Assembly (NCBI GenBank): GCA_043805435.1
Contig: JAZDHY010000103.1
Location: forward strand, 31,184-95,183
DNA from: JAEXOD01 sp043805435
Lineage (GTDB): Bacteria; Bacteroidota; Ignavibacteria; Ignavibacteriales; Melioribacteraceae
Direction: 5' to 3'
DNA: 64,000 nt
Positions within the stretch are counted from its first letter, which is position 1; every line of letters starts with the position of its first letter. Positions 1 through 9,275 of this stretch are shown in pieces. A program made the translations under genes and the position numbers. The notes under the pieces were generated by a model. It had not been told where the DNA came from. It saw only the letters and a list, made by a program, of their open reading frames with translations, and did no database searches.

Positions 1-164
1 AAATGGCAAAAACCTATACCTATTTGGCAACTTCAAAAAATGTAAACAATATTACGGGTAAATATTTTAACGAAAATAATAAAGTTATATCCTCAAATGC
101 TTATAGCAGCAATATTGATAACATTAATGGTGTAATGGAAAAAACTTTTGAATACATTAAATAG
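1..164 (+). CDS. C-terminal fragment of a short-chain dehydrogenase/reductase (5' end outside window)
   Basis: The reading frame is open from the window edge to TAG at 162-164 and gives about 53 residues. The segment reading AKTYTYLATS then NITGKYF matches the C-terminal pattern of short-chain dehydrogenases (xAxTxxYLAsS...vtGKYF), which lies after the Rossmann core and forms the substrate-side helix and tail. The methionine codon at position 3 is probably internal, since it falls where the family has a conserved Gly/Ala-Lys-Thr. The catalytic YxxxK would be upstream, outside the window. The gene converges on the minus-strand glycan locus. Confidence 0.55.
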   Translation, partial: MAKTYTYLATSKNVNNITGKYFNENNKVISSNAYSSNIDNINGVMEKTFEYIK

Positions 165-178
165 TACTATAAAATCTA

Positions 179-2116
179 TTAGGAAAGACCTTTAACGGAA
201 TCTAATTTTTTTAGCTCAAGTTGGTCTATGTAACCATTTTCTTTATATTCTTCCACAATGCTTTTTATTGCATCCAAAATTTGTTTTCTATCATTACATA
301 AAGATGCTTTATATAATTGAGGTAATAAATTATTAAAATCATTAATTACCATTTTGCTGGCATTGCGGGCAATAAATATTTTTTCATGCTGGGTATTGTC
401 GTAACTTTCACCTGCAATAAACATTTCTTCAAACAATTTTTCACCGGGTCTTAATCCGGTATATATAATTTTTATATCCTTATCAAGCTCAAGTCCCGAT
501 AGTTTTATCATATCTTTTGCCAATTCGGATATAAGATGAGGTTCGCCCATATCAAATAAAAATATTTCGCCGCCTTTACCAAGAATAAAAGCTTGTAAAA
601 CCAGCTGTACGGATTCAGGTATTGTCATAAAAAAGCGCAATATCTGCGGATGTGTAACAGTAACCGGCCCTCCCAATTTTATTTGGTTATTAAATGTATG
701 TGTAACGCTTCCCCTGCTTCCTAAAACGTTGCCAAAACGAACAACGGAAAAACTTGCATTATATTTTTTTGCCGCATCAAGCACAATCATTTCGCAAATA
801 CGTTTTGTAGCTCCCATAATGTTGGTGGGATTAACAGCTTTATCGGTGGAGATCATTATAAAACGAGACACATTATACTTTATTGACATTTCGACCAAAT
901 TTTGAGTACCAAATACATTGTTGGTAATTGCTTCCTGCGGATTCATCTCCATAAGAGGAACATGCTTATGGGCGGCTGCATGGAAAATAATATCGGGATG
1001 ATATTGGCTAAAAATCGAGTCAAGTCGATCCTTAAATCTAATATCGCATATAACCGAATGTACTTCTGATATTTCGTTATAAGTTTTAAAATATTTAAGT
1101 TCTTCTTCAACTTCAAAAATAGAGTTTTCGCCATGCCCTAAAAGAATGAGCTTTGAAGGATTTGCCCTAATAACTTGACGACATATTTCACTACCTATTG
1201 AACCTCCGGCTCCCGTAACAAGAACAACTCTGTTTTTAATAGAATCAAATATAGCTTTTATATCGGTTTTTATTGGTTCTCTGCGTAATAGATCATCAAT
1301 TTGAACTTTGCGGAGTTTTTCAAATCCAATTCGTCCATCAATAATATCAAACAGACTGGGAATGGTTAATACTTCTGCGGAAGTACCCTTGCAGATATAA
1401 AGAATTTCCTTAAGAGATTTACCTGCAACCGAAGGAATTGCAATAACAATTTTTTGGATATGAAAATTTGTAACAATAGCCGGTATATCTTTTCTGGTGC
1501 CAAGTATAGGAACGCCAATAACTTTTAAATTCTTTTTTTGAATGTCATCATCAATAAAACCGGTTGGCAGCATTTTAAGTTTCGCATTTCTCTGCATCTC
1601 TTGAATAACATTTATGCCTGCAGATCCGGCTCCGACAACAAGAACACGATCATAGTTTTCTTTTTCATTTATCCTTTGGTAAGCTCTTTCAAAAAGTCGG
1701 GGACTTAACCGTATTACCGATACAAAAATCATTGAAAATAAACTTTCAATAAAAGGAATTGAAAAAGGCAGCTTGTATATTTTGAGAAATTCAAATTTCC
1801 TTAAAATTATAAAAACGGCTATCTCCAAAAATGCTACAACTAATCCTATAAATATAAGTTTTATAAGATCGTCAATACTTGCGGCATTCCATAATCGTTT
1901 ATATAACCCCAAATAATAAAATACTACCATTTTAATTATAAAAAAAACAAAAGTTATGGTTATTAAGGGTTGAAGGAAATACGAGATATCCAACAAACCA
2001 TCATATCTAACAAATAACGATATGAAAGGAGTTAAAAGTATAATGAACAAATCAAAAACAAAAAAATCTTTATTGCTTAATCCTTTTGTCCATTTGTATA
2101 TAGGTATTAGTGGCAT
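179..2116 (-). CDS. Membrane-anchored UDP-GlcNAc 4,6-dehydratase, WbpM/PglF/CapD family
   Basis: 645 residues, the usual length of the long WbpM/PglF type. Four hydrophobic segments at about 20-38, 48-70, 85-107 and 118-136 anchor it in the inner membrane. A first Rossmann fold begins with VGAGSAG near 161, and the catalytic SDR domain with TGAGGSIGSE at 301-310. The catalytic site reads MGATK (M434, K438): methionine replaces the usual SDR tyrosine, as in characterised WbpM-type dehydratases. The expected reaction is UDP-GlcNAc to UDP-2-acetamido-2,6-dideoxy-4-ketoglucose, which the next gene's aminotransferase could aminate. It is the last gene of the minus-strand glycan operon. Exact product stereochemistry cannot be read from sequence. 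Confidence 0.9.
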   Translation of the reverse strand: MPLIPIYKWTKGLSNKDFFVFDLFIILLTPFISLFVRYDGLLDISYFLQPLITITFVFFIIKMVVFYYLGLYKRLWNAASIDDLIKLIFIGLVVAFLEIAVFIILRKFEFLKIYKLPFSIPFIESLFSMIFVSVIRLSPRLFERAYQRINEKENYDRVLVVGAGSAGINVIQEMQRNAKLKMLPTGFIDDDIQKKNLKVIGVPILGTRKDIPAIVTNFHIQKIVIAIPSVAGKSLKEILYICKGTSAEVLTIPSLFDIIDGRIGFEKLRKVQIDDLLRREPIKTDIKAIFDSIKNRVVLVTGAGGSIGSEICRQVIRANPSKLILLGHGENSIFEVEEELKYFKTYNEISEVHSVICDIRFKDRLDSIFSQYHPDIIFHAAAHKHVPLMEMNPQEAITNNVFGTQNLVEMSIKYNVSRFIMISTDKAVNPTNIMGATKRICEMIVLDAAKKYNASFSVVRFGNVLGSRGSVTHTFNNQIKLGGPVTVTHPQILRFFMTIPESVQLVLQAFILGKGGEIFLFDMGEPHLISELAKDMIKLSGLELDKDIKIIYTGLRPGEKLFEEMFIAGESYDNTQHEKIFIARNASKMVINDFNNLLPQLYKASLCNDRKQILDAIKSIVEEYKENGYIDQLELKKLDSVKGLS

Positions 2117-2214
2117 AATATATTTACAATATAAAAATAAATGTTATTAAAAAACTACTGTAAAAAAATAATTTATATAAATCTAATATAATTAAAAACA
2201 AAAGTAATATTATA

Positions 2215-3342
2215 TTAAAAAAGACCTTTTATTAAATTGGCAACTCTTTCAATTTCGTTAGTTTCAAGATTTGAACCTGAAGGGAGACACAAACCGTTAA
2301 TAAATAAATTTTCAGAAGTACCGTTAGCATATAAAGGACAGCCGCTAAAAATTGGCTGTAAATGCATAGGTTTCCATAAAGGTCTGGTTTCTATATCCTC
2401 TTTTTCTAAAAAAACTCTAACATCTTCGCGCGTAACGGAGTTTGTTTTTGATGAATCTACTAAAATTGTAGTTAACCATCTGTTGGAAAAATGACCTTCG
2501 GGTTCGTTAACAAACGTAATTTCGCTAATTTCTTCGAATGCCTTTTTATAAAACTCAAAAATTGCTCTTCTTTTTTGCACCCTTTCATCAATAACAGTCA
2601 TTTGGCCGCGTCCTACACCGGCACAAATATTACTTAATCTATAATTATAACCTATGTGTGAATGTTGGTAATGCGGGGCATTGTCGCGAGCTTGTGTTGC
2701 AAGGAACTTTGCTTTTTTTACATACTCTTTGTTACCGGATAGGAAAGCACCACCACCCGAAGTTGTAATTATTTTATTACCGTTAAATGAGAGTATCCCA
2801 ATTTCACCAAATCCGCCAACAGGTAAATTGTTATAGCGCGAACCAAGTGCCTCTGCCGCATCTTCTATTAGATGTATCTCGTATCTATCTGCAATTTCTT
2901 TAATCTCTTTAATTTTTGCAGGCATACCATATAAATGCACAAAAATAATAGCTTTTGGTTTTTTGCCTAATTTAATCCTGTCTTTTATGCAATCTTCTAA
3001 AAGTGCAGGATCCATATTCCAAGTATCCTTTTCACTATCAATAAAAATTGGTAGTGCTCCTTGGTAAACAATTGGATTTGCACTTGCTGAAAATGTAAAG
3101 CTTTGGCAAACAACCTCATCTCCGGCTTTAACACCAAGTATAATTAATGCCAAGTGTATAGCGGAGGTGCCTGAGCTTAATGCAACAACATTTTTTACAC
3201 CTGTATAAGCAGATAAATCATTTTCAAATCCATCCACATTAGCACCTAAGGGTGCAATCCAGTTAGTTTCAAAAGCTAAATTTACAAATTTTATTTCTTC
3301 ACCGCACATGTGCGGCGAAGAAAGCCATATCTTTTTATTCAT
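2215..3342 (-). CDS. DegT/DnrJ/EryC1/StrS sugar aminotransferase, PglE-like
   Basis: 375 residues, full length for PLP-dependent sugar aminotransferases. The PLP-phosphate region SSGTSAIHLAL is near residue 56, the Asp that pairs with the PLP ring is in IEDAAEALGS, and the Schiff-base lysine is in SFNGNKIITTSGGG. The N-terminal WIAPLGANVDGFE signature is typical of PglE-like enzymes acting on UDP-4-keto-6-deoxy-GlcNAc. It lies directly upstream, in transcription order, of the PglF-like dehydratase, so the two together should make a UDP-4-amino sugar. No PglD-type acetyltransferase follows; HAD and ATP-grasp genes sit beside it instead. Confidence 0.88.
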   Translation of the reverse strand: MNKKIWLSSPHMCGEEIKFVNLAFETNWIAPLGANVDGFENDLSAYTGVKNVVALSSGTSAIHLALIILGVKAGDEVVCQSFTFSASANPIVYQGALPIFIDSEKDTWNMDPALLEDCIKDRIKLGKKPKAIIFVHLYGMPAKIKEIKEIADRYEIHLIEDAAEALGSRYNNLPVGGFGEIGILSFNGNKIITTSGGGAFLSGNKEYVKKAKFLATQARDNAPHYQHSHIGYNYRLSNICAGVGRGQMTVIDERVQKRRAIFEFYKKAFEEISEITFVNEPEGHFSNRWLTTILVDSSKTNSVTREDVRVFLEKEDIETRPLWKPMHLQPIFSGCPLYANGTSENLFINGLCLPSGSNLETNEIERVANLIKGLF

Positions 3343-3378
3343 TGTCCTTGCTCTATAAAATATTTTTAGTTTGTTTTG

Positions 3379-4023
3379 TTAGTGTCCTAAAATTTGGTTC
3401 AACTCTAATAAATTGTTAATTATAATATTGGGTAAATAAACCGGGTCCATATCAAAACATTGAGGATGAATATTTTGCCCATTATCTTTTAAGCATATTG
3501 TAATCCAGCCTAATTTATTAGGAGTAATAAAATCTTTTGTTAAATTATCTCCAATATAATAAAAATGTTCCGATTGAAACTTATGAAAAACAGAATAATT
3601 TTTTTCGTTTGGTTTTTCCGATCCGAATTCTTCGGAAATAATAATTAAATCGAATAAACCTTCAATTCCCAAAGCTTTTATTTTATTTCTTTGGGTTACG
3701 GAATAACCATCCGAGATTAATCCTAAATAATAATCTTTAATTTGTAGAGATAAAAGGAATTCTTTGTTTTTACAAGAGCTATTAAAAGCCGGATAATGGT
3801 TCCTATACCTTTTAATTAGTTCGTTTATTGTAACCGTTGAATATGTTTGTATTAAATTAGCAAAAACATTTTCTTTGTTGTAAAACCATTGCATCATTTG
3901 TTCATAAAGAAAAATACTTCCCGGATTTAGAAAATTGGAAATATCCCAAAAAGCGGATTTTAAGAACTCAATTTCGGGTACTAAAGTATCGTCTAAATCA
4001 AAAACTATTGTATCGTTTTTCAA
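3379..4023 (-). CDS. HAD-superfamily hydrolase
   Basis: 214 residues with all four HAD motifs: FDLDDTL (motif I, nucleophile and acid Asp) at residues 8-14, the Ser of LISDGYS (motif II), the Lys of SEKPNEKNY (motif III) and YIGDN (motif IV). A helical cap lies between motifs I and II. It probably removes phosphate from a small metabolite. It begins 3 bp after the ATP-grasp gene ends, so the two are translationally linked. A HAD domain of the same kind is fused to an ATP-grasp protein at 12694-13974, which suggests that the two activities work together. The substrate is unknown. Confidence 0.85.
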   Translation of the reverse strand: MKNDTIVFDLDDTLVPEIEFLKSAFWDISNFLNPGSIFLYEQMMQWFYNKENVFANLIQTYSTVTINELIKRYRNHYPAFNSSCKNKEFLLSLQIKDYYLGLISDGYSVTQRNKIKALGIEGLFDLIIISEEFGSEKPNEKNYSVFHKFQSEHFYYIGDNLTKDFITPNKLGWITICLKDNGQNIHPQCFDMDPVYLPNIIINNLLELNQILGH

Positions 4024-4026
4024 TGT

Positions 4027-4992
4027 TTATAATTCATAATTATGGGAAAGTATTTCATCGTCATATCTTAGCATTAATAAATTTTCTTCCCAATCGTAAA
4101 ACCCTTCTATTTTTTCAGCAAAAAAATATTCCTTTATCAACCATTTGGGAAAATTAGCTCCGGCCAAATAACTTAATGGAAATCCTCCTCCAAATCTGGG
4201 ATTTACTTCAATTCCGTAAATTTGGGAATTGATTTTAGAAACAAAAAATTGAGCCGTAATGCATCCAATAGCACCTTCCCAATAATTCATTTTTTTGCCA
4301 ATTATTTCATTTAAAATATTTTTTCTGGTTACTCCTTTACTAACCTCGCCGCCCCTGGTTTCAATTCTTTCTCTAGGGATCATACATTTTAAGTAGTTGG
4401 TTTTATCATAATAAAGATCAACTGTAAATTCCGTAAAGTTTTTAGGATTAAGGTACTCAAAAAAGAAGAGTGAATTGTTAGTCAGTAAATTTTCCGAAAG
4501 CATTTCCTTTGAATTAACTACAAAAATATCTTTACTGCTGCTGCCAAATTCCGGTTTTACAATTAAAGGGAAAACAGGACTCTCTTTTGAATAAATTTTT
4601 GGATAAGCTATATCAAATCTATCAAATAAATTTTTTGTTAATATTTTGCTGCTTGCTTCTTTAATTATAGTTTCAGAAGAAATCATTATGTCAATGCCGG
4701 CAAGTTCAAATCTTTTTTTGTTTTTTACTAAAATAGATAATTCCGTATCAATAGTAGGGATAATTAATGTTATATTTAAGTCTAAACATTTATCAAGCAA
4801 AAAATCAATAAAATTATCTTCGGAAATTCGGGGCACTTTAAAATAATTATCTGCTATTTTACAAGCAGCCGATAGTGAAGGATTGGAGTCGCAGCAAACT
4901 ACTTTATTATCCTCAGAAAAGAATCTTATTTCTTTCTGAAATGCTTTTACTAAAGATACTCTTCTGCCTGCTGATGAAATTAAAATATTCAA
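4027..4992 (-). CDS. ATP-grasp ligase (carbamoyl-phosphate-synthase-like)
   Basis: 321 residues. The N-terminal pre-ATP-grasp fold opens with MNILISSAGRRVSLVKAF, a start shared by ATP-grasp proteins of surface-glycan clusters. The ATP-grasp core follows from about 110 to 290, with a nucleotide-binding stretch FPLIVKPEFGSSSK and the metal-binding segment YGIEVNPRFGGGF, where Glu and Asn are expected Mg ligands. These enzymes join a carboxylate to an amine through an acyl-phosphate. Beside a sugar 4-aminotransferase, an attractive inference is acylation of the new amino group with an amino acid or similar. It overlaps the sugar-transferase gene by 4 bp and is followed at once by HAD. Confidence 0.82.
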   Translation of the reverse strand: MNILISSAGRRVSLVKAFQKEIRFFSEDNKVVCCDSNPSLSAACKIADNYFKVPRISEDNFIDFLLDKCLDLNITLIIPTIDTELSILVKNKKRFELAGIDIMISSETIIKEASSKILTKNLFDRFDIAYPKIYSKESPVFPLIVKPEFGSSSKDIFVVNSKEMLSENLLTNNSLFFFEYLNPKNFTEFTVDLYYDKTNYLKCMIPRERIETRGGEVSKGVTRKNILNEIIGKKMNYWEGAIGCITAQFFVSKINSQIYGIEVNPRFGGGFPLSYLAGANFPKWLIKEYFFAEKIEGFYDWEENLLMLRYDDEILSHNYEL

Positions 4993-5597
4993 TTTTTTGT
5001 TCCTGTAAATTTTTCCATGGTAACCGAAGTACTTGAGCTAATTCCTTCTTTTATAAATATCTTCAAAATTGTAAGAAAAAATATTTTTGTATCTAAAAGT
5101 AGGGAAATATTATCAACATACCACACGTCTAATCTAAATTTATCTTCCCAACTCAAACTATTTCTTCCGTTTACTTGTGCCCAGCCGGTTATACCGGGCT
5201 TTACGTCATGTCTTTTTTTTTGTTCCTCATTATATAGAGGTAAATATTCAATTAATAATGGACGAGGGCCAATTAACGACATATTGCCTTTAAGAACATT
5301 TATAAGCTGCAATAATTCATCCAATGAAAGTTTTCTTATCAAGGCACCCATCTTGGTTAATCTTTTTTCGTCGGGCAGTAAATTTCCATCTGAATCTTTT
5401 TTATCATTCATTGTCTTAAATTTATAAAGATTAAATATCTTTTCGTTTAACCCCGGTCTTTTCTGAAAAAAAACAATTTTACCGTTATTATTAAAATACA
5501 ATAAAATAGACACAAAAAATATTAAAGGGCAACTTAGCAGAAGCAGAATAGAAGAAATGATTAAATCTAAAATACGTTTAAAATATTTATTATACAT
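4989..5597 (-). CDS. pglC: PglC/WcaJ-type phosphoglycosyl transferase (initiating sugar transferase)
   Basis: 202 residues, the small monotopic type without the extra membrane domains of WcaJ. One re-entrant hydrophobic helix at 8-34 is followed by FFQKRPG, KFKTM and the catalytic Asp-Glu dyad D93-E94 in SLDELLQ, then IGPRP and KPGITGWAQVNGRN. It moves a sugar-1-phosphate from a UDP-sugar to undecaprenyl phosphate on the cytoplasmic face and so starts glycan assembly. Given its neighbours the donor may be UDP-diNAcBac-like or UDP-FucNAc; sequence alone does not decide. It is 1 bp from the upstream glycosyltransferase and overlaps the ATP-grasp gene. Confidence 0.9.
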   Translation of the reverse strand: MYNKYFKRILDLIISSILLLLSCPLIFFVSILLYFNNNGKIVFFQKRPGLNEKIFNLYKFKTMNDKKDSDGNLLPDEKRLTKMGALIRKLSLDELLQLINVLKGNMSLIGPRPLLIEYLPLYNEEQKKRHDVKPGITGWAQVNGRNSLSWEDKFRLDVWYVDNISLLLDTKIFFLTILKIFIKEGISSSTSVTMEKFTGTKN

Positions 5598-5598
5598 T

Positions 5599-6801
5599 TT
5601 AAAAATGTTTTATTATTGTTGAATAAGAGTGATATGTTGTGCAATTATGGATAAAATAATTATAACCGTTTATGCCCATCGTGTTTTGCATTTTCTGATT
5701 AGAGATAAGTGTATTAATATTTTTAGTAATACTTTGTAAGTCCCCGCTTTTAGACCACAGTCCAAAGTTGTTATCAATTGCTATTTTACCTATATCGGTA
5801 CTTGTATCGGTAGCTAAAACAACCGGTTTTTTATTTTCCAAATAAGATAATAAGCGTGACGGAAAATTTGGAATTGTAAACCGCGGGTCTAAAAATATCA
5901 TTCCCGCATCACATATTTGAACAATTTTATCGTAATCGGTTTTTGGTATAAATTCCATTAATATTGCATTTGCAGGATTGTTATTAGTGAACCATTTTTG
6001 AATTTTTGGATACATTGTTCCGGAGCCGATTATAAGAAAAAAGATGTTTTCTTGGAGTTTAAAAAAACTTAAAACATCTATTAAAAAATCTATGCCTTGC
6101 GGCAAACCAAGATTGCCACCATATAAAAACACATTTTTGTTGTTCGGTATATTATATCTCTTTTTAATTTCATTTGTTTCGTTTGAATCTAAAATATTTT
6201 CAACAGGATCAATACTATTGGGATTTAGCTCGATTTTTTCAGGATTAACCTGGGGATTATTATGCTTCAAATGTTCAATATTAGCGGGAGACATACACCC
6301 TATATAGTCGGATAATTTGTAAAGATTATTTTCCTTCTTTTTGAAATATTTATGTAAAAAGCTATTTTTTTTGATTAATCCTAAGTCTACAGCGTTTTGC
6401 GGAAAAATGTCTTTTAACAAAAGATAACATATTGCATTATCTCTTTTTTTAATATAACTTATAATTTTAGCATAAGTTATAGGAGGGGTTGAATATAGGA
6501 CCAGATCAAATTTTATATGCGGCAGATATTTTTTTATACCGTTTAAAAATTGATATTCAATTAATAAAGTACCAATTCCTTTTTCTATAATATTGGTTTT
6601 TTGTATGTTAAAAGTTTTTACTTTAAGTGTTTGAATATTATCTTTACTGATTATTTCAGTTGCTCTTTTTAATCGTCTTTCGTTAGGTGAAACAATATAT
6701 ACTTTGTGCCCATCCGTTCCAAATTTTCTAATCAGATCGTTATAAATGCCTCTTTCGTTTATATCATCAATATTTACTAGTGTTAAAAAAAGAATATTCA
6801 T
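5599..6801 (-). CDS. wbuB: WbuB-like GT4 glycosyltransferase (probable L-FucNAc transferase)
   Basis: 400 residues with the GT-B fold of family GT4. The N-terminal half contains LVLYSTPPITYA and a DIFPQNAVDLG segment typical of WbuB/WcaI-like transferases. The C-terminal donor-binding half starts with VFLYGGNLGLPQG and has the GMIFLDPRF region. In E. coli O26-type loci fnlA, fnlB and fnlC precede wbuB, which is thought to add L-FucNAc; the same order is seen here, so the donor is probably UDP-L-FucNAc. The gene is in the middle of the minus-strand operon, 63 bp downstream of the 2-epimerase and 1 bp before pglC. Confidence 0.8.
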   Translation of the reverse strand: MNILFLTLVNIDDINERGIYNDLIRKFGTDGHKVYIVSPNERRLKRATEIISKDNIQTLKVKTFNIQKTNIIEKGIGTLLIEYQFLNGIKKYLPHIKFDLVLYSTPPITYAKIISYIKKRDNAICYLLLKDIFPQNAVDLGLIKKNSFLHKYFKKKENNLYKLSDYIGCMSPANIEHLKHNNPQVNPEKIELNPNSIDPVENILDSNETNEIKKRYNIPNNKNVFLYGGNLGLPQGIDFLIDVLSFFKLQENIFFLIIGSGTMYPKIQKWFTNNNPANAILMEFIPKTDYDKIVQICDAGMIFLDPRFTIPNFPSRLLSYLENKKPVVLATDTSTDIGKIAIDNNFGLWSKSGDLQSITKNINTLISNQKMQNTMGINGYNYFIHNCTTYHSYSTIIKHF

Positions 6802-6864
6802 AATTTTAAAAATTAATGAATTGTGTTATAGAACAGGCAGTATAAAAATTAAAGCGTAACATTG

Positions 6865-8001
6865 TTATTTTTTTTCTCCCCAAACAACTCTTTTTACATA
6901 ATCGGTATAAGAGAGAATTATTCGAACGATCTTATCCGATACGTTCGGCATGGAATAATCAGCTATTTGTCTAAAATCTCTTTGTGAATTTTTATTTTGA
7001 CTTTCAAGTACATTTAATCCTTGTAATATCCGTTCAAAATTAAATCCCGTCATTATTACAGGAGTTTCCTCCATAGCTTCAGGTCTTTCGTGAGCTTCTC
7101 TAATATTTAGAGCAGGAAAATTAAGAATAGAGGCTTCCTCGTAAATAGTGCCGCTATCGGATAATACAGCTTTTGCATTCATTTGTAAAAAGTTATAATC
7201 TAAAAACCCCATCGGTTTCATTAAGTTAATTAAACTATTAAATTGTACATTGTGTTGTTCAATTTTTTTTCGGGTGCGCGGGTGAGTTGAAACAATAATT
7301 GGCAATTTATAAACTTCTGCAATTTTGTTTAATACAAAAACAAATTTTTCAAAGTTGCCGGATTCAATATTCTCTTCTCTATGAGATGAGACTAAAAAAT
7401 AATTCCCCTTTGTTAACTTATTTTTAATTAAAGCATCTGATTTTTTAATTTTATCTTCAAAATAGTTAAGTACTTCAAACATTGGTGTTCCGGTTTTAAT
7501 AACCCGATCGTGCGGGAACCCCTCGCGAAGTAAATACTCGCGTGCAATATCGGAATATGGTAAATTAATATCACTGATGTGGTCAACTATTTTACGGTTT
7601 ATTTCTTCGGGTACGCGTTGGTCAAAACATCTGTTTCCGGCTTCCATATGGAATATTGGGATTTGTTTACGTTTTGCAGAAATAGCACTTAAACAGCTAT
7701 TTGTATCACCTAAAACCAAAAAAGCATCGGGTTTAACTTCGTCAAGCAGTTTATCAATTTTTATAATTATATGACCGATAGTTTCGGCGGCATTATAACC
7801 TGCTGCGTCTAAAAAATAGTCGGGCTTGCGTAATTCCAAGTCTTCAAAAAATATTTGATTTAATTCGTAATCGTAATTTTGACCGGTATGAACCAAAACA
7901 TGTTCTAAACTTTCAGTTTTATCTAATTTAGCTAACACACGTGCTAATCTAATTATTTCGGGTCTAGTGCCTACTACGGTCATTATTTTAAGTTTTTTCA
8001 T
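6865..8001 (-). CDS. fnlC: UDP-N-acetylglucosamine 2-epimerase family, FnlC/CapG type
   Basis: 378 residues. The start TVVGTRPEIIRL, HTGQNYD, and HMEAGNRCFDQRVPEEINR are hallmark segments of non-hydrolysing UDP-sugar 2-epimerases. The SHREENIESG and SDSGTIYEEASIL stretches line the UDP pocket. It is full length. Because FnlA and FnlB homologues lie immediately upstream in the same direction, it most likely does the last step of UDP-L-FucNAc synthesis (2-epimerisation of UDP-2-acetamido-2,6-dideoxy-L-talose) rather than making ManNAc. A WecB role is the alternative. Confidence 0.88.
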   Translation of the reverse strand: MKKLKIMTVVGTRPEIIRLARVLAKLDKTESLEHVLVHTGQNYDYELNQIFFEDLELRKPDYFLDAAGYNAAETIGHIIIKIDKLLDEVKPDAFLVLGDTNSCLSAISAKRKQIPIFHMEAGNRCFDQRVPEEINRKIVDHISDINLPYSDIAREYLLREGFPHDRVIKTGTPMFEVLNYFEDKIKKSDALIKNKLTKGNYFLVSSHREENIESGNFEKFVFVLNKIAEVYKLPIIVSTHPRTRKKIEQHNVQFNSLINLMKPMGFLDYNFLQMNAKAVLSDSGTIYEEASILNFPALNIREAHERPEAMEETPVIMTGFNFERILQGLNVLESQNKNSQRDFRQIADYSMPNVSDKIVRIILSYTDYVKRVVWGEKK

Positions 8002-8060
8002 TTTCTTTTTTAAGTTGTTTCTAAATAGTTAAAATTTAATGATTATGTTTAGAGTATTAA

Positions 8061-9215
8061 TTATTCTACTGTTAAAAACGTTGTATCCGGTTTTTCATTA
8101 TTAAATATTTCGCTAGCCCAAAACAAAGTAATTAATTCCTCTTGCCCTATGTTTTTAATGCTATGTGTATATCCGGGTGGAATATCTACCGGTGTAATAT
8201 TGTTTCCGTTCACAATATAGTTTATTATAGGAGGACGAGAGTTGAAATCCAGAGATGTTTGGTTGTTATTGTTAATTATTTTACGAAAACAAATTTCAGC
8301 TTCTCCTTTAATTACAATAAACTTTTCTGTTTTGGTGTGGTGATAATGGTTGCCTCTTGTTATGCCCGGTTTGGTGGTTGATATAAAAAATTGACCAAAT
8401 TTTGGTGATTTAATTAATTCGGTCAAATCACCACGGTTATCAACATTTGTTTGAAGCTTATAACTGAAATCAGTTTCGTCTAAATAAGATAAATATGTTG
8501 TGTATAATTTTTTTACAAATTCATCCGAAACATCGGGCAATAATAGAGTATTTCGGCTTTCTTTGAATGATTTAATTAAACTTACCAAATCACCAAGTGT
8601 AACTGAATAATTTGGAAGCACTTCTATACTATTATTAGGATTATGAATATTGTTTGAATTAATCAATTCAATGATTTTATTAACAACATCGTCAATATAA
8701 ACTAAATTTAAAATCGATTCGGAATTGTCAACCCTAATTGGTAAATCTTTTGCAATATTGTTACAAAATGTACTAACGGCAGAATTATAATTGGGGCGGC
8801 ACCATTTACCAAAAACATTTGTTAAACGCAAAATATAAAAATTTAATTTTTGTTCAATTCCGTAATTTATTAATAATTCTTCGGCTGCCAATTTACTTTT
8901 TCCATAAGGATTATCCAATTCGGCTTGTGTTGAAGAAGAAAAAATTACCGGAATGGTTAATCTGTTTTTTTTGATAATATTTAGAATAATTTCGGTAAAT
9001 CCAAAATTTACCTCAGTATATTCGCTAATATCTTTTGGTCTGTTGCTCCCGGCCAAATGAACTATAAAATCAGCCTGCTTTATGTTTTCTTCAAGTTCGT
9101 CAATAGTATTTCCCAAATCAAATTCAATTATCTGATATTCCTTTGTTTCCATTAATCTGATGTACAAATTTTTACCAATAAATCCTTTTGAGCCGGTGAT
9201 TAATATTTTTTTCAT
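8061..9215 (-). CDS. capF: Bifunctional SDR-cupin reductase/epimerase, FnlB/CapF type
   Basis: 384 residues in two parts. The N-terminal SDR domain (about 1-250) has ITGSKGFIGKNL for NAD(P)H and the catalytic YGKSK. The C-terminal cupin (about 265-384) has GITRGNHYHHTKTEKF, with the metal-binding histidines and Glu, and PPGYTHSIKN with the last His. In characterised CapF the cupin epimerises C3 of the 4-keto sugar and the SDR domain reduces C4, giving UDP-2-acetamido-2,6-dideoxy-L-talose. It sits between the FnlA/CapE and FnlC/CapG genes, as expected for the pathway. Both domains look intact. Confidence 0.9.
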   Translation of the reverse strand: MKKILITGSKGFIGKNLYIRLMETKEYQIIEFDLGNTIDELEENIKQADFIVHLAGSNRPKDISEYTEVNFGFTEIILNIIKKNRLTIPVIFSSSTQAELDNPYGKSKLAAEELLINYGIEQKLNFYILRLTNVFGKWCRPNYNSAVSTFCNNIAKDLPIRVDNSESILNLVYIDDVVNKIIELINSNNIHNPNNSIEVLPNYSVTLGDLVSLIKSFKESRNTLLLPDVSDEFVKKLYTTYLSYLDETDFSYKLQTNVDNRGDLTELIKSPKFGQFFISTTKPGITRGNHYHHTKTEKFIVIKGEAEICFRKIINNNNQTSLDFNSRPPIINYIVNGNNITPVDIPPGYTHSIKNIGQEELITLFWASEIFNNEKPDTTFLTVE

Positions 9216-9275
9216 ATTTTAGTAAATTTTTATGTAATGTGAAAGAATAAATTTGAAAAATGATTTTTGTATTTA

